This document shows, one piece after another, positions 43,516-53,754 of a stretch of DNA of 64,000 nucleotides. The stretch comes from Stomorhina lunata (lineage: Eukaryota > Arthropoda > Insecta > Diptera > Rhiniidae), in NCBI GenBank assembly GCA_933228675.1, contig OW121741.1, forward strand, positions 55,425,310 to 55,489,309. Reading direction: 5' to 3'. The notes beneath the pieces are model-generated. The model did no database searches. It had not been told where the DNA came from and saw only the letters and a program-made list of their open reading frames with translations. The translations under genes and the position numbers were made by a program. Positions within the stretch are counted from its first letter, which is position 1, and every line of letters begins with the position of its first letter.

Positions 43516-46500
43516 CTACTCATGTCTCCGTATCCTCCTATTAAACACTTCACGGGCAAATTGCCCTAACCTCCCAAAAGTCCGAACGTCCTCTACGACC
43601 CTACTGAAATCCCAACCCCCCTCGGTAGGGATAATTCCCATACCACTTAAGTCCCTAACATCATCATAGTACTGGCATTCCGTCAGTATATGCCTAACGT
43701 TCTCTTGTCCCCTCCCACAACCACAGTCCGGAGTGTCGGACAGGTTTCTCATATGTAAAAAAACATTGAGAGAACCATGTCCCGTCAGTATGAAGCTCAA
43801 ACTCATACCAAAGGCAAAGTCTGGGCGTTCACGTACAAACGTCGCGTCAGGTATAAATTTATACGTCACCCGCCCTTTGGTACTGTTCGTCCAGCGCGTC
43901 TTCCACCTAGAATCAAGCTGCTCTGCTAAAAGCAACTTGATTTCCCTAACATCCCTATTAACCACATCATCAGCAGAAAGCCAGTCCCGCTCAAGAAGAG
44001 GCAACCCTTTCTTGATCTTATAGATGACCGCACGGCGAATCACCTCTAAATCAAGAGGAGCAGCACCCAGCAAGACCTGAAGAGCATCCGTAGAAACAGT
44101 CCGACATACTAGCATGCAAGCGAGCATTGCAACTCTCTGCCATGAAAGTACCTTGTCTCTACCTGTAACAATCAGAACTGCCTCGTACCATACAGGTGAA
44201 CCATATGTTGCACAGGCAACCAAAAGCCCACCATATATGGTACGCACAGCACGTCTGCTCAGGCCCCAATCGCTTCTAAGGATCCGCCTGACCATACCCG
44301 CAACAGCAGTAAGCTTGTCTTTCGTACGAGAAAGATGAGGTGTGAAACTCATTCTCTCGCCCATCGTTATTCCCAGATATTTGACTTCAGTCACATATCT
44401 GAGACTAACACCGCCAGATCGAATGGTTGGAGGACGAGTGAGTGATAACCTGCCTTTCAGCAGCATTATCGTGGTTTTGTCAAGGGCAACCTCGACACCC
44501 ACACTCGTTCCCCACTCATTTACCATTTGCATGACTTGCTCTCCCCTTCTCTCCAGTTCAATACGAGATTGACCTTCGATTAGGATAAGCAAGTCATCCG
44601 CATAGGCACACAGCTTGTAAGTTTGTCCGAGATGTGCCAACAGTGGATCCATCATGAGGTTCCAAATAAATGGACCACATATGGAACCCTGCGGGCAGCC
44701 CCGTACGACATCCTTCCAAACCGTGTCGCTGGCACTTGTAACACAAGCCTTCCTGCCGCTGAAATAACTACTCCATAAATGAAGTTCGTGACAGCCAACA
44801 TTACGAAGCCTGTCGAGAACTCCATCCCACGAGAGATAGTCAAACGCACCCTTAAAATCGACAAATAAGCCAAGGACATACTTGCCAGAAGATTCACTAA
44901 CACAACGCTTAACATGCATCTACTCATCTTCTACGGATCTCCCCTCCCTAAATCCAAACTGGAACTCGGAAGGTGTCTCATTGATGTCCTCCTTTAGTCG
45001 CGTCACCATTATCCTTTCGAGTACTTTTCCAAGTACTGGAAGGAGACTGATGCCCCGATAAGAGCGAGGATTACTCCTAACTCTTTCAGGAGACTTCAGA
45101 AGAACAACAATTTTGGCACACTTCCAAGCATTAGGAAAATAGCCCTCACTCAGACACTTCCCAAAGACTGACTCCAAGTATTCAGGTATGACCTTAAAGA
45201 TGCTTTTACACATCTCTCCAGTCATACCATCAATACCTGGCGATTTCCTGCTTTTAACGCGGCTAATGCTGTCGGTAATTTCCGATCTTTCCAAGACCGG
45301 AGAGTCAATCACCTCCCCAACAAGGGGTAAGTGGTCGACTGATTCCGCCCTGGGAAAGAAAACCCCCAACAGTATGTCCATGCATTCTCTCCAAGTAGAC
45401 AATGTTTCATTGCCCACTTGAAGAGAAGACACATCAGTCCGGTTCTTCTTGCCCCTGCAGATGCGGTAAACCTCACCCCAGGGGTCATCCCTATTGTCTC
45501 GTACGAAACTCCTCCATTCGTCCTCTTTAACCTTACCTATTCTGTCCTTGTACGTCCTTAGGTTGGCCAAATAAACAGACTTACGCTGAACCAGATCCTC
45601 AGCATTGGCACGTCTGGCTCTCTGGAATTCCTTCCTGAGACGCCTGACGGACCTACGCATCGTATCCAGCTCGCTAGTCCACCATTTGACCCTACTTGGC
45701 CTTAGTCTTCGACTACGACCAAATACAGCATCATTGACCGTGCAAAGCCACTGATCAATTTTGCTAACCTGGTCATCTATCGTCAGTTGCCTAAAGTCTT
45801 CTATTGGAAGCATCCATGCTTCCGCCCTAAAAACTTCCTGGTAATAGTCCCAGTTCACATTGTGTAGACGCCACCTCCTAGGAGATAGCACAGTCTGCCC
45901 AGTTCGTCTTTGATAAGAGAACACAATCTCAATGAGATTATGATCACTTATCCCCCAATCGTCACACACCCTCCACCTAAAGTCGAAAGCTGTCATTGCT
46001 ACCCCATTTGCAGCCGTCACGTCAATGTCACTGACGCCCATAGGACCATCGAAGGTATATAAATCACTCGGCTCATTAATAGAGCCGACCCCGATCGCTA
46101 ACATCCACTCGCTGAGCATCTCACCTCGCATGCGGTTCCGATGTTCGGAAGTATTTCCGGACATCTTAGAGAACCACATAGGAGAAGATGCATTGGCGTC
46201 AAGACCTAGGATAATCGGAATGCTACTCTCCTGGAGTAGCACCGTATCCATATACCTTAGATAAGGTTCTAAAGGAGCGCCAAACCTACAATAGATACTA
46301 GTCAACAGTATCCTCCCGAAACCCCCTTCTACAGAAATGCAGACCCCCCATTGACTAGAACTAATAACAGTACTGTTAATGTCACAGTCATCAACAACAA
46401 TTGCAGAGCCTCCCAAAAGGTCCGTAAATACTCGCATACCCCCCGGTAAACCTCTAACACCACCATGCCTGAAACATGGCTCCTGCAATAACGCAAAAGG

Positions 46501-46590
46501 AGCTCTTCGTCGACGCATCGCCTGCCCAAACTCACAAGTGGCCTCATACGACCTCTGGCAATTAAATTGAAGAATTGTTATCTCTTCCAT
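43516..46590 (-). pseudogene. R1-like ORF2: endonuclease-RT, one premature stop
   Basis: 1024 codons in one frame, broken only by TAG at 44920-44922. Endonuclease: ITILQFNCQRS, ALLQEPCF, LGLDANASSPMWF, SDIDVT and SDHNLIEIVF. RT: KSPGIDGMTGEM, YRGISLLPVLGKVLER, FQFGFREGRSVEDE followed by the stop, then LGLFVDFKGAFDYLSWDGVL, GCPQGSICGPFIWNLMMD, LCAYADDLLILIEG and VKYLGITMGERMSF. The C-terminal zinc finger is CGCGRGQENVRHILTEC. The stop stands where related elements usually have Trp, so a TGG to TAG change is likely. It would nick the target and copy the element RNA in place. The start ATG at 46590 lies one base after the ORF1 stop. Confidence 0.9.
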
Positions 46591-46591
46591 T

Positions 46592-47323
46592 TTAATGCCT
46601 AGCGTTCACCCTAGCAATCATTGCAGCATATAAAGGACATGCTGCAGACATCATCAAGTGATCCGAGGGCAAGCCCTTGAAGTCACAATTCCTGCATCGT
46701 AGAGGATTCGGACACCTCGAGGACATATGCCCAGAGGTACCGCATCTTCTACACGTGTCTTCACGCATCCTACAGTCACGAACCCGGTGGTCAAACGAAA
46801 GACAGCGGTAGCAAGCTGGCACGGCCGGGAGCTCCCTTACAGCAAAGCGGAACCACTTAATGTAGGCCCCAGCACTAACCAACTGTTCCAACACCTGGTT
46901 GGTAACTTCCAGCATGACATTCACCTGGCCCTTATCAGCAGCGTTCCAAGGTGGAGACACCAATCGAACACTCCTGGTAAACGCCTCAGGAGATATCTTA
47001 CCCTTAAAGTTCAAGTCGTAAAGTTGCGACATGAACTCATCGGGAGATATCTCCTTGTGAACCCGCTGTACCGTGACTTTAGGACCGAGCTTGTCCGCCA
47101 CCGAAACCTCCAACCCTACCTCCTCAAATTTTTTATTGTCGACTATCTTTCTTCTCTCAGCTAAGGAGGGCGTGCGAATCACGGCACCTCCATCCCTGAT
47201 GGGTCGCACCTCGTGCACCCTAACACCCAGGGAGGGTCCCACCTCCCCAACCACTTTATCTACCACCTCCTTCGAGGTGGTCGGAACTCCCTTCCCCTTC
47301 ACAATGACGGACCACGTCTCCAT
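46592..47323 (-). CDS. R1-like ORF1: Gag-like protein with CCHC zinc knuckles, N-truncated
   Basis: 243 codons from ATG 47323; the frame is open a little further upstream, so the true N-terminus is lost by 5' truncation. It has a Gag-like helical region followed by three zinc knuckles: CYRCLSFDHRVRDC, CRRCGTSGHMSSRC and CRNCDFKGLPSDH. It binds the element RNA. The stop and the ORF2 start are arranged as TAA-A-ATG, which suits termination-reinitiation as described for other R1-clade elements. Confidence 0.88.
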   Translation of the reverse strand: METWSVIVKGKGVPTTSKEVVDKVVGEVGPSLGVRVHEVRPIRDGGAVIRTPSLAERRKIVDNKKFEEVGLEVSVADKLGPKVTVQRVHKEISPDEFMSQLYDLNFKGKISPEAFTRSVRLVSPPWNAADKGQVNVMLEVTNQVLEQLVSAGAYIKWFRFAVRELPAVPACYRCLSFDHRVRDCRMREDTCRRCGTSGHMSSRCPNPLRCRNCDFKGLPSDHLMMSAACPLYAAMIARVNARH

Positions 47324-47487
47324 GCCGTTAGCATGTAGAGAAGAACAGGACTTTTTGGTTTGATGCTATTTTTAGAATAGTAACAATGTTAACAACATAT
47401 GTATGTAAGTAAATTACATGAATGTATGTAAATGCAACGTGCCCTTTGCTTTTATTTATTTGGGAATTCTTCTCTACATGCCAACGG
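47322..47487. repeat. 22-bp inverted repeat at the R1-like 5' end
   Basis: gccgttagcatgtagagaag (from 47322) and its inverted copy cttctctacatgccaacggc (to 47487) flank about 122 bp of AT-rich sequence. The arms differ at one position. It lies exactly at the 5' junction of the element. Confidence 0.75.
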
Positions 47488-48381
47488 CAAGTGAAAAGAT
47501 CGAGCAAAACAAGTAATAGGAGAATACACAATCAATTAAACGTAGGGATGTTCGATCAAACTCAATGAGTTAAATTGATGATTATCTCTGCAATTTGACA
47601 ACTCGACTGTGGTCGAGGGCGCTAAGTGCTGATGACGTCCTGTGGCGGGACAGAAATTGCAATCCACTAGCCGCGTTAAAAAATAATTTTTTCAGTTTTT
47701 CTCCATAACTTACTTTCCAATTTTCAAAATTAATAATTTGAAAATTAAATGAACTCAAGCCTGATTAAACCTAATTTTTCAATCAATTCTAAAGTTCGAA
47801 TAATTAATTCCCTTATATATCTCTAAGGATTAAGAAACTAATTTGGACAAAAATATAGATTTTTTAGTGACATATTTTTAAGCACATGTACAAATTTGGA
47901 TGTTTTAATGTTATTAATTCTTTCAGAAAAAAATGTTGAAATATAAGGTAAAAGTAATAACTAAAAATACTTATATTAAATTTAAAAATTCTAATAAAAT
48001 TTCTAATCAAATTGTGTTAAATTGTGATATGCTATAACTGGTATTGTATCAATGAAAAATTCCACAGGTGTGACGTAGCAAAGATTATTCGTAATAACCC
48101 TGTATACTTTTCTTTTTCATTACCACGTCAGAAATTCTTTTCAAGGAGCTTTGCATTCTTTAAAACAAACATTTTTTTTTTTCAAAAAGTTATTTAACGC
48201 AAGGTACTAAAACGGTGAAAAAATAGTTTTGAGAAAATTTGATTTAAAATGTTTATTTTCCATATAAATTCATAGTAACATTTTTGTTTGAGCCAAATAA
48301 AATAGGATAAAGAAATGAATTTAATGCAATAATTAATTACGTTTTTAATTTAAAAATATAATTCAAATACAAAATAGATAT
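47344..48381. other. AT-rich spacer without a supported gene
   Basis: It contains one arm of the inverted repeat, a short GC-rich patch (about 47590-47680), dispersed repeat X (47737-47786) and otherwise AT-rich sequence. Frames here are short and have no domain. Confidence 0.5.
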
Positions 48382-49030
48382 CTAGAAATGTAATCGGAGA
48401 CTTTGTCGCTTATTTGGGCAAAATGATTCACGACGTATTCCCCAGCAATATTCGGCCATCATGTGACAGGGATTTTTTCCTTTAAACCTTGTTTGATTAG
48501 TCGAGATTTCCTGATGAAATCTTTCACCATTTTCATCGGAAAACTTTCCTAAGTTATCTGGGAAGAAGTCTAAATGGCTATCTAAAAAGTGACTTTTTAG
48601 GGACATGTTGATACCCATTATTCCGAAATTATATACAAGTTCGTTACCGATATCCCTGTAGTTGTCTGATTTGTTGTTACCTAAAAAGTTTTTTGTTGTT
48701 TCTGCCAAACTATGCCATGCTTTTGCTTCTATAGGTGACAAAAAAGTTGGAAACACAGTAGACTTCAATAGCTTATTTAGCTGGGGGCCATTAAATGTAC
48801 CTGAATAAAAATTTATAAAGTTAATATTAATAAGATGATAGACTTCGTCACGTATACCTGCATAAATTTTAGCATCGCTCAATTTAGGGAAAATGGTTTT
48901 TAGGTACTCCATAGCTGCTTCTTTAGGATCTAATGCACGAACAAAATTTCTAATAAGCCCTAACTTAATATGTAAGGGGGTAACTATGATTTTGGAAAAG
49001 GGTACTAAGTGCACTTGCTTAACACTATTT
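48382..49030 (-). pseudogene. Conserved protein of unknown function (HGERFHQ/YCW family), C-terminal part
   Basis: About 210 codons. Conserved-looking blocks are PLHIKLGLIRNFVRAL, FLSPIEAKAWHSLAE, NMSLKSHFLDSHLDFFPDNL, ENGERFHQEI and HMMAEYCWGIRRE. I recall such blocks from many unnamed arthropod proteins present in multiple copies, often near mobile elements; I know no function. A 57-bp GT-AG interval (48801-48857) breaks the conserved KIYAG/TFNGPQ region and, if spliced, restores it. There is no start: homology runs into a junction with a truncated LOA-like retrotransposon near 49040. His, Cys and Trp conservation suggests a metal-binding or nuclease-like fold, but this is speculation. Confidence 0.6.
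48801..48857 (-). other. Candidate 57-bp intron, GT...AG
   Basis: On the minus strand: TATGCAG, then GTATACGTGACG...TTTTTATTCAG, then GTACATTTAATGG. Length 57 is a multiple of three and has no stop, so the unspliced frame stays open. Both boundaries read AG|GT. AT-rich content and size match short fly introns. Confidence 0.65.
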
Positions 49031-49039
49031 TGACCAATC

Positions 49040-50897
49040 TCGTTTGTCAGAATCCAGTTCAGTGAGTAGTTTATTTATGGCAAGGTTCCACAAAAGAGGT
49101 GATAGTACGCCTCCTTGTGGAGTACCTCGACAGGCTACTTTATAAACAGTAGTAGTGCCCATGGTTGAGCAGATGATTCTATAGGTGAGAAGTTTATCTA
49201 CAAACGAGATAATAGATTTATCGACCCTTAAGTCCTCCATTGCCGATAAAATCGACTCAGGTCTAATGTTGTTAAAGGCGCCCTCTATATCTAGGAAGGC
49301 GGCAAGTGTGAATTCGCCAAACTCAAGAGACTTTTCAATATGACTACTAATGAGTGGAGTGCTGTCTCAACTGATTTGCCTTTGTTGTAGGCATGCTGTG
49401 AGTTGGACAGGAGCCTCGAATCTAATGAAGCACGAATATGTGCTTCAATGATACGCTCCAAAGTTTTAAGAAGGAATGAGCTAAGGCTAATAGGCCTGAA
49501 ATCCTTAGGTTTCGTGTGCGAGGTTTTACCTGCTTTAGGAATAAAGACAACGTTGCACCTGGTCCAGGATTCTGGTATGTGAGACAGTCTAAGACAGCCA
49601 TCATATAGCAGGAGAAGCCAGGGCATTAGGAGATCGGTATTATGTTGAAGATCAGCTGGAATAATACCATCAGGACCCGCAGCTTTGTACGGTTCGAAGC
49701 TATCAATAGCCCATTGGATTCTATCCCTAGTAAGAGGGATGGGGGTGGACTCGAGAATATAGTCGTTAGCATATGCGTCCGCACCTAGAGGTTTGCAACC
49801 TGGAAAGTGGGTGTCTGAAAGGACCTCGAGGGTTTCGGATCCGCTTGTCGTCCAATGGCCACTGTCCCTTTGAATATAGGCAGCTACCGTGGGCGATGAG
49901 GTCAGGATTTTGCGAAGTTTACTAGTATCGGAGGAACCTTCGATGCCGCTGCAAAAGTTCATCCAGGACTGTCTCTTCGCTTTCCTGACTAGATTTTTGA
50001 ATTTATTAACTCAGGCTTTATAGGGGAACCAGTTTGCGGTCCTTTTGGCCTCGTTAAAAAGTCGGCGACATTCCTTTCTAAGTGATGCAATGTCGGTGGA
50101 CCACCAGGGAGGTTTCTTTTTGCCTCTCCTGGTGATGAGTTTACATGCCTGGTTTGTGGCTTGGTTTAGGGCGTCGGTTAGTACATTAACCGCGTGATCT
50201 AAATCATTGCGAGTGCTGATGCTCGATACGGAGGGGAGGAGTAGCTCCAGGGTGCCCCTGTGGGTATCCCAGTTTGTCTTCCTTCTGTTACGATATGGAG
50301 TAGCTATTTCCTGTTGTTGAGTTATTTCAAATTCTATATAGCGGTGATCCGAAAAGGAGCAGTCGTTTGAGACCCTCCAGTTCTTGATCAGAGCTGTGTG
50401 CATGTTACTAACTATCGTGATGTCGAGGACCTCCTGTCTGTTAGCAACGACAAAAGTGGGTTCTGACCCGGAATTAACTATCTCTAAGTTGTTACAAAGA
50501 ATAAAATCAAAAATTGACTCACCTCGTCGTGCCCCATGTAGCACGAGGAGACCATAATGGAGCCTGTCTTGGTCTCCCAAGCCGCTACGGTGGTATCTTC
50601 ATCACTGTAGTCAGAAAGAATGAAGATGTTAAGTGAGCTCTTTGCTAAAATACACGCCCTGGGCCTACCTGTTCCCTTGGTGTAGATTAGCTTATAGCCT
50701 TTGAGCGTTAATCCACAGATCCTTTCACGGTTGATCCAGGGCTCTTGAATTAACGCTAGATCGTCCCCACGTTCGGCCAAGCGGAGGAGCAGGGCAGCAG
50801 ATGCCGCCTTGGAATGATGAAGATTAACTTGCGTTATCTTCATCATCATCATCAATCTCGGAGAAGGTGAGTGGAATGATCGTGACGTCGGAGTCAT
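49040..50897 (-). pseudogene. LOA-like ORF2: endonuclease and partial RT, broken
   Basis: Endonuclease: ITQVNLHHSKAASAALLLRL, ALIQEPWI and VSSCYMG, then a deletion of roughly 50 residues near 50560 that removes the GDxN region, then FDFILCNNLEIVNSG, EVLDITIVS and SDHRYIEFEI. A TGA (about 50011-50013) and further frame changes follow. RT: AAGPDGIIPADLQ, FRPISLSSFLLKTLERIIEA, HAYNKGKSVETALH, LAAFLDIEGAFNN (other frame, near 49300) and RGTPQGGVLSPLLWN. The catalytic YADD region is missing, so it cannot be active. Confidence 0.82.
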
Positions 50898-50937
50898 CCT
50901 GATCCCCGTCCTCAGGGTCGGGGTTCAGGAGGGCTTC

Positions 50938-52385
50938 CTAGTCAGCATCCATGTCCATCACATCTTCGGCAGCGCTGAGAGAGTTTATGCTCTCTGAGCC
51001 GGAAGCTTCATTCCTAGCAGGGGGATCAGATGAACTGTTAGCCTTCCCACTTGAAACCTTATCATCACCTCGGTAGACATGCAGGGAGATCTCTTCGAAT
51101 CCGTAGAAGATCTTCCCGCGCATCTCCCGAAGCGGAGCTAGGGTTTCCTGTGTAAGGATAACAGTTATCCTTCTGAGAGCTCCTTCAGGTTCAGAGATCT
51201 TAGCTACCTTCCATTCCTGGACGGGTAGGCTAGGATTGCTAATCTGAAGGAGCTCCAGTATCTCCTAGGCAGAGGACTTGCCATCGGGCACAAGGGCTGT
51301 GGACCTAGGTCTGCGAGGTATCTCCTCCCTGGAGACCACGTCAAGCCTAGCTCCATCCCAGATGCCCTCAATGAGCTGAACTGCTTTCTTTAGCAGAATA
51401 GCAGAGCGCTCATTATGGCAAGCCATCAGTTTGACACGTCCTTGATACCAACCAGCGTCGCTGCAGTTTGGTGGGGGGCCAGGATTGTCCTTTAGGACAT
51501 TAATGACAACTTCCACTAACTTAACGCGGATTGTTTCCCACCTTTCGGGGGAAATAGCTCCGTCAGCGTCGCTACGGTCAATGACAGCCTTAACGAGGTG
51601 GCCTTTGGCAACCTCGCTGAAGGATCTGTCCATTAACCTGGTGGTTTGGTGTCTGGCTGCTGGCTATGTGGACTAGAGTATTCCTCCGAGCGTTGCCGTT
51701 TAGGCGCGTCCGAGGACGTGGAGGGAGTCTTGTCCAGAGATTCAGCCAGCGTCTTAATAGCCCATTGCTTGGATGCTTTCTCCTCAGGAGTAAGGGTGTC
51801 TTCAGGCTTGTCTCCCAGCGACTGAAGTTTCCTTGTAGCGGCACGCCGCTGAAGGAAAGCCCTTCTGGCCGGGGTGGATTGCCTCTTAGAGGGACATGCC
51901 GCAGTAGGTGGACCCGAAACCAGGTTTGGGGTCTCCTTGCTGTGCTGAGTAGGAGTCTGTCGAGTAGGATTTTGCATCTCTGCTCTTGGACTCCTAAGTG
52001 GAGGTGCAGGGAGCGTACTAGAACCGGAGTTCGTTGTACCCTTGGTTCCCTTAAGCACAGGAGGCATTGGGTTTGAACCCGAAGCAGGGGATTTGTCCAG
52101 AGCATCCTTAGAAGTGCTCGGTCCCGTAAACAGAGCATTCTTGCCAGTGTTGGCTGATTTGTTGCTGGTTGAGGTTCTATTCGGGATAGATTTCCTTTCC
52201 CCAGCAGATTTAGGCGCACTTGTAGCTGGATTGGCTTGGCCAGGTGCATTTACCAAGCAAGTCCCAGTAGCTTTCGAAGCCCCACGGTCTGAGACTGACA
52301 CCGTGGAAGATTGTGTGTTACATCCGGAGATTATAAAGCCCTCGACCGGACACAGGGGGCGTGATTTCTGTTGTTTATTTTCCAT
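50938..52385 (-). pseudogene. LOA-like ORF1: low-complexity region plus DUF4780-like domain
   Basis: The first frame (52385-51633, 250 codons) is Ser/Thr/Pro-rich and basic, ending KQWAIKTLAESLDKTP and a Pro/Gln tail. Its TAA overlaps the next ATG (TAATG at 51635-51631). The second frame begins MDRSFSEVAKGHLVKAVIDR and continues through KLMACHNERSAILLKKAVQL, then after one in-frame TAG (51265-51267) to IFYGFEEISLHVYRGD and an acidic end at 50938. SFSEVAK...AVIDRS is typical of the DUF4780 region of LOA ORF1s. The overlap may be a frameshift mutation or a stop-restart. The protein would package the RNA. Confidence 0.78.
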
Positions 52386-52468
52386 GGTTACATGGTTGGG
52401 GTTTTTTGCCGTTTATACTTACAGTCAAGTCAAAGAAAGCTGCCGCCCCATCGGGGAACAGACGCAGA

Positions 52469-52507
52469 CCACAGGGCCGCCCAATGTGGGAAACAGACGC
52501 CCTGTGG
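52469..52507 (-). ncRNA. Leader hairpin 1 (8-bp stem) of the LOA-like element
   Basis: CCACAGGG (52469-52476) and CCCTGTGG (52500-52507) are perfect complements around a 23-base loop that starts CCGCCC and ends AAACAGACG. The loop has an inner CCC/GGG pairing. The same loop recurs at 52631-52653 within a different stem. A degenerate third version (CCGCCCCATCGGGGAACAG, 52443-52461) lies just before. Confidence 0.6.
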
Positions 52508-52619
52508 ATTTACAAAGAGTTCGGACAAAAATTAGGATTTGATATCCAAACGGACTGAATCTCAGCTACAGTTCAGTGAAAGCTGCACTGAAGGACTGCT
52601 GTGGTGGGGTTCAAAAAAG

Positions 52620-52664
52620 GTATCATCTGGCCGCCCAATATGGGAAACAGACGCCAGATGATAC
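52620..52664 (-). ncRNA. Leader hairpin 2 (11-bp stem) of the LOA-like element
   Basis: GTATCATCTGG-type stem: 52620-52630 pairs perfectly with 52654-52664 (CCAGATGATAC). The 23-base loop differs from hairpin 1 at one position only, while the stem sequence is entirely different. This pattern suggests selection for structure. Confidence 0.6.
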
Positions 52665-52775
52665 GGGGGTGGGTAATTCTTGGTATAGCACTCCCCATAA
52701 GCCTGTCTGGTATGGGTGCCCCTGCCAGAGATACGAAGATATCTCCACCAGCATAGCCTTATGGTTCATTGCGCG

Positions 52776-52836
52776 TAAGCCTCTGCATCGCGACAAGATG
52801 ACATACCCATCGCAGAGGAAAAAATACGCTTACAAG
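52776..52836 (-). ncRNA. Nested inverted repeat near the LOA-like 5' end
   Basis: GTAAGC...GCTTAC (outer) encloses CCTCTGC...GCAGAGG (inner), with about 25 bases in the middle. It lies near the presumed 5' terminus of the element, where some non-LTR elements carry self-cleaving ribozymes; I could not match a known ribozyme core. Confidence 0.45.
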
Positions 52837-52840
52837 TGTA

Positions 52841-53754
52841 GGTTATCTCTTTTAATTTTCGAGATATTTGAGTAAAAAGGAATTTTTTGGTTGATTTTTA
52901 CCTATTTTTTTAAGCTTTTTTTCATCAGGTGGACGAATCTGTGGACCAAAAAGTTTTCAAGAATATTACTTAAATTCTTAATTAAATTGTGAATAATTTT
53001 TGTGGAAGTTGGCTATAGATATCTTCTATCGTTTAAAAGTTAAAAATATTCAAAGTTGAAACATAAAAAAATATCGCTATTTTTTGAGTTTTTCCCTTAA
53101 AGTTTTTCCTTAAAAATTTTCTTAAGCGTATAAAACCAATTTCTTGTAAATTGGTCTTTTCGTCCTCGCACATGCCCTCTCCAAAAAAATGCCAATTTGT
53201 AACAAAAATTGTAGTTTAAACAAAAATTTCTTAAAACGCAAAGGACCGATTTCAAAAAAAATTATAATGTTTATATATTTTAACATATCTGTTATTGATT
53301 AGAAAAGTTTGTTCTGAAACGCGTTCCAAATAGAGTCAGTGCCATTTTTGTAAAAAAAACTAATTTTTTCAAACCCATTTTTCCCGAGTTGGGAATTGGG
53401 GAATTTTTCACTTAAAATTGGGAATCTTTTTCAGTCTATTGCTTTTAGATGTTATTGGTCAACATAACTACAAAACTTCATTGTGGTACCTTTATCCATG
53501 TCATTTCTACAGAATATCAAAGATTGAAATTATTTTCCTTAAAAAAGTAGCAAAATAATATTTGTTTGCTTTACAATACAAAGTGTAAAAAAATTAACGC
53601 ACTTAAAAAAGATTTTTACTTGGTGTTAATCTCCTATAAAAACATGGGTCTGGGACGTCGGTCTAGTAACCCATTCCTAGAAAAAAATTACTATGAAAAA
53701 GCAAAAAAGAATTAAAACGGCCCCCCCCCTAATGTTGACGACTATGGCAAACGA
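52841..53754. other. AT-rich region, no gene seen
   Basis: AT-rich sequence without supported frames. It includes a C9 run at about 53721. I see no known repeat family in it. Confidence 0.5.

Larger units (their letters stand above)
42507..47343 (-). mobile_element. R1-clade non-LTR retrotransposon (about 4.8 kb)
   Basis: A GC-rich element on the minus strand with ORF1 (CCHC Gag-like), ORF2 (EN-RT with C-terminal zinc finger) and a long 3' UTR (42507-43515). RT motifs such as GCPQGSICGPFIWNLMMD are typical of the R1/TRAS/SART group. It is not in 28S rDNA in this window. The 5' end is truncated and carries an inverted 22-bp duplication. No long poly(A) is seen at the 3' end. ORF2 has one premature stop, otherwise the copy looks young. 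Confidence 0.87.
49040..52840 (-). mobile_element. LOA-clade non-LTR retrotransposon, 3' half missing
   Basis: A GC-rich minus-strand element with a structured 5' leader (about 52386-52840), ORF1 (52385-50938) and ORF2 (50897-49040). ORF2 stops after RT motif B; the YADD motif and 3' UTR are absent. Since normal non-LTR truncation removes the 5' side, loss of the 3' side implies a later rearrangement. Clade is inferred from the DUF4780-like ORF1 and GTPQGGVLSPLLWN in the RT. Confidence 0.82.

Noticed and set aside
47590..47680. GC-rich patch considered as a tRNA or host exon
   Set aside because: No cloverleaf, open frame or splice signals could be supported.
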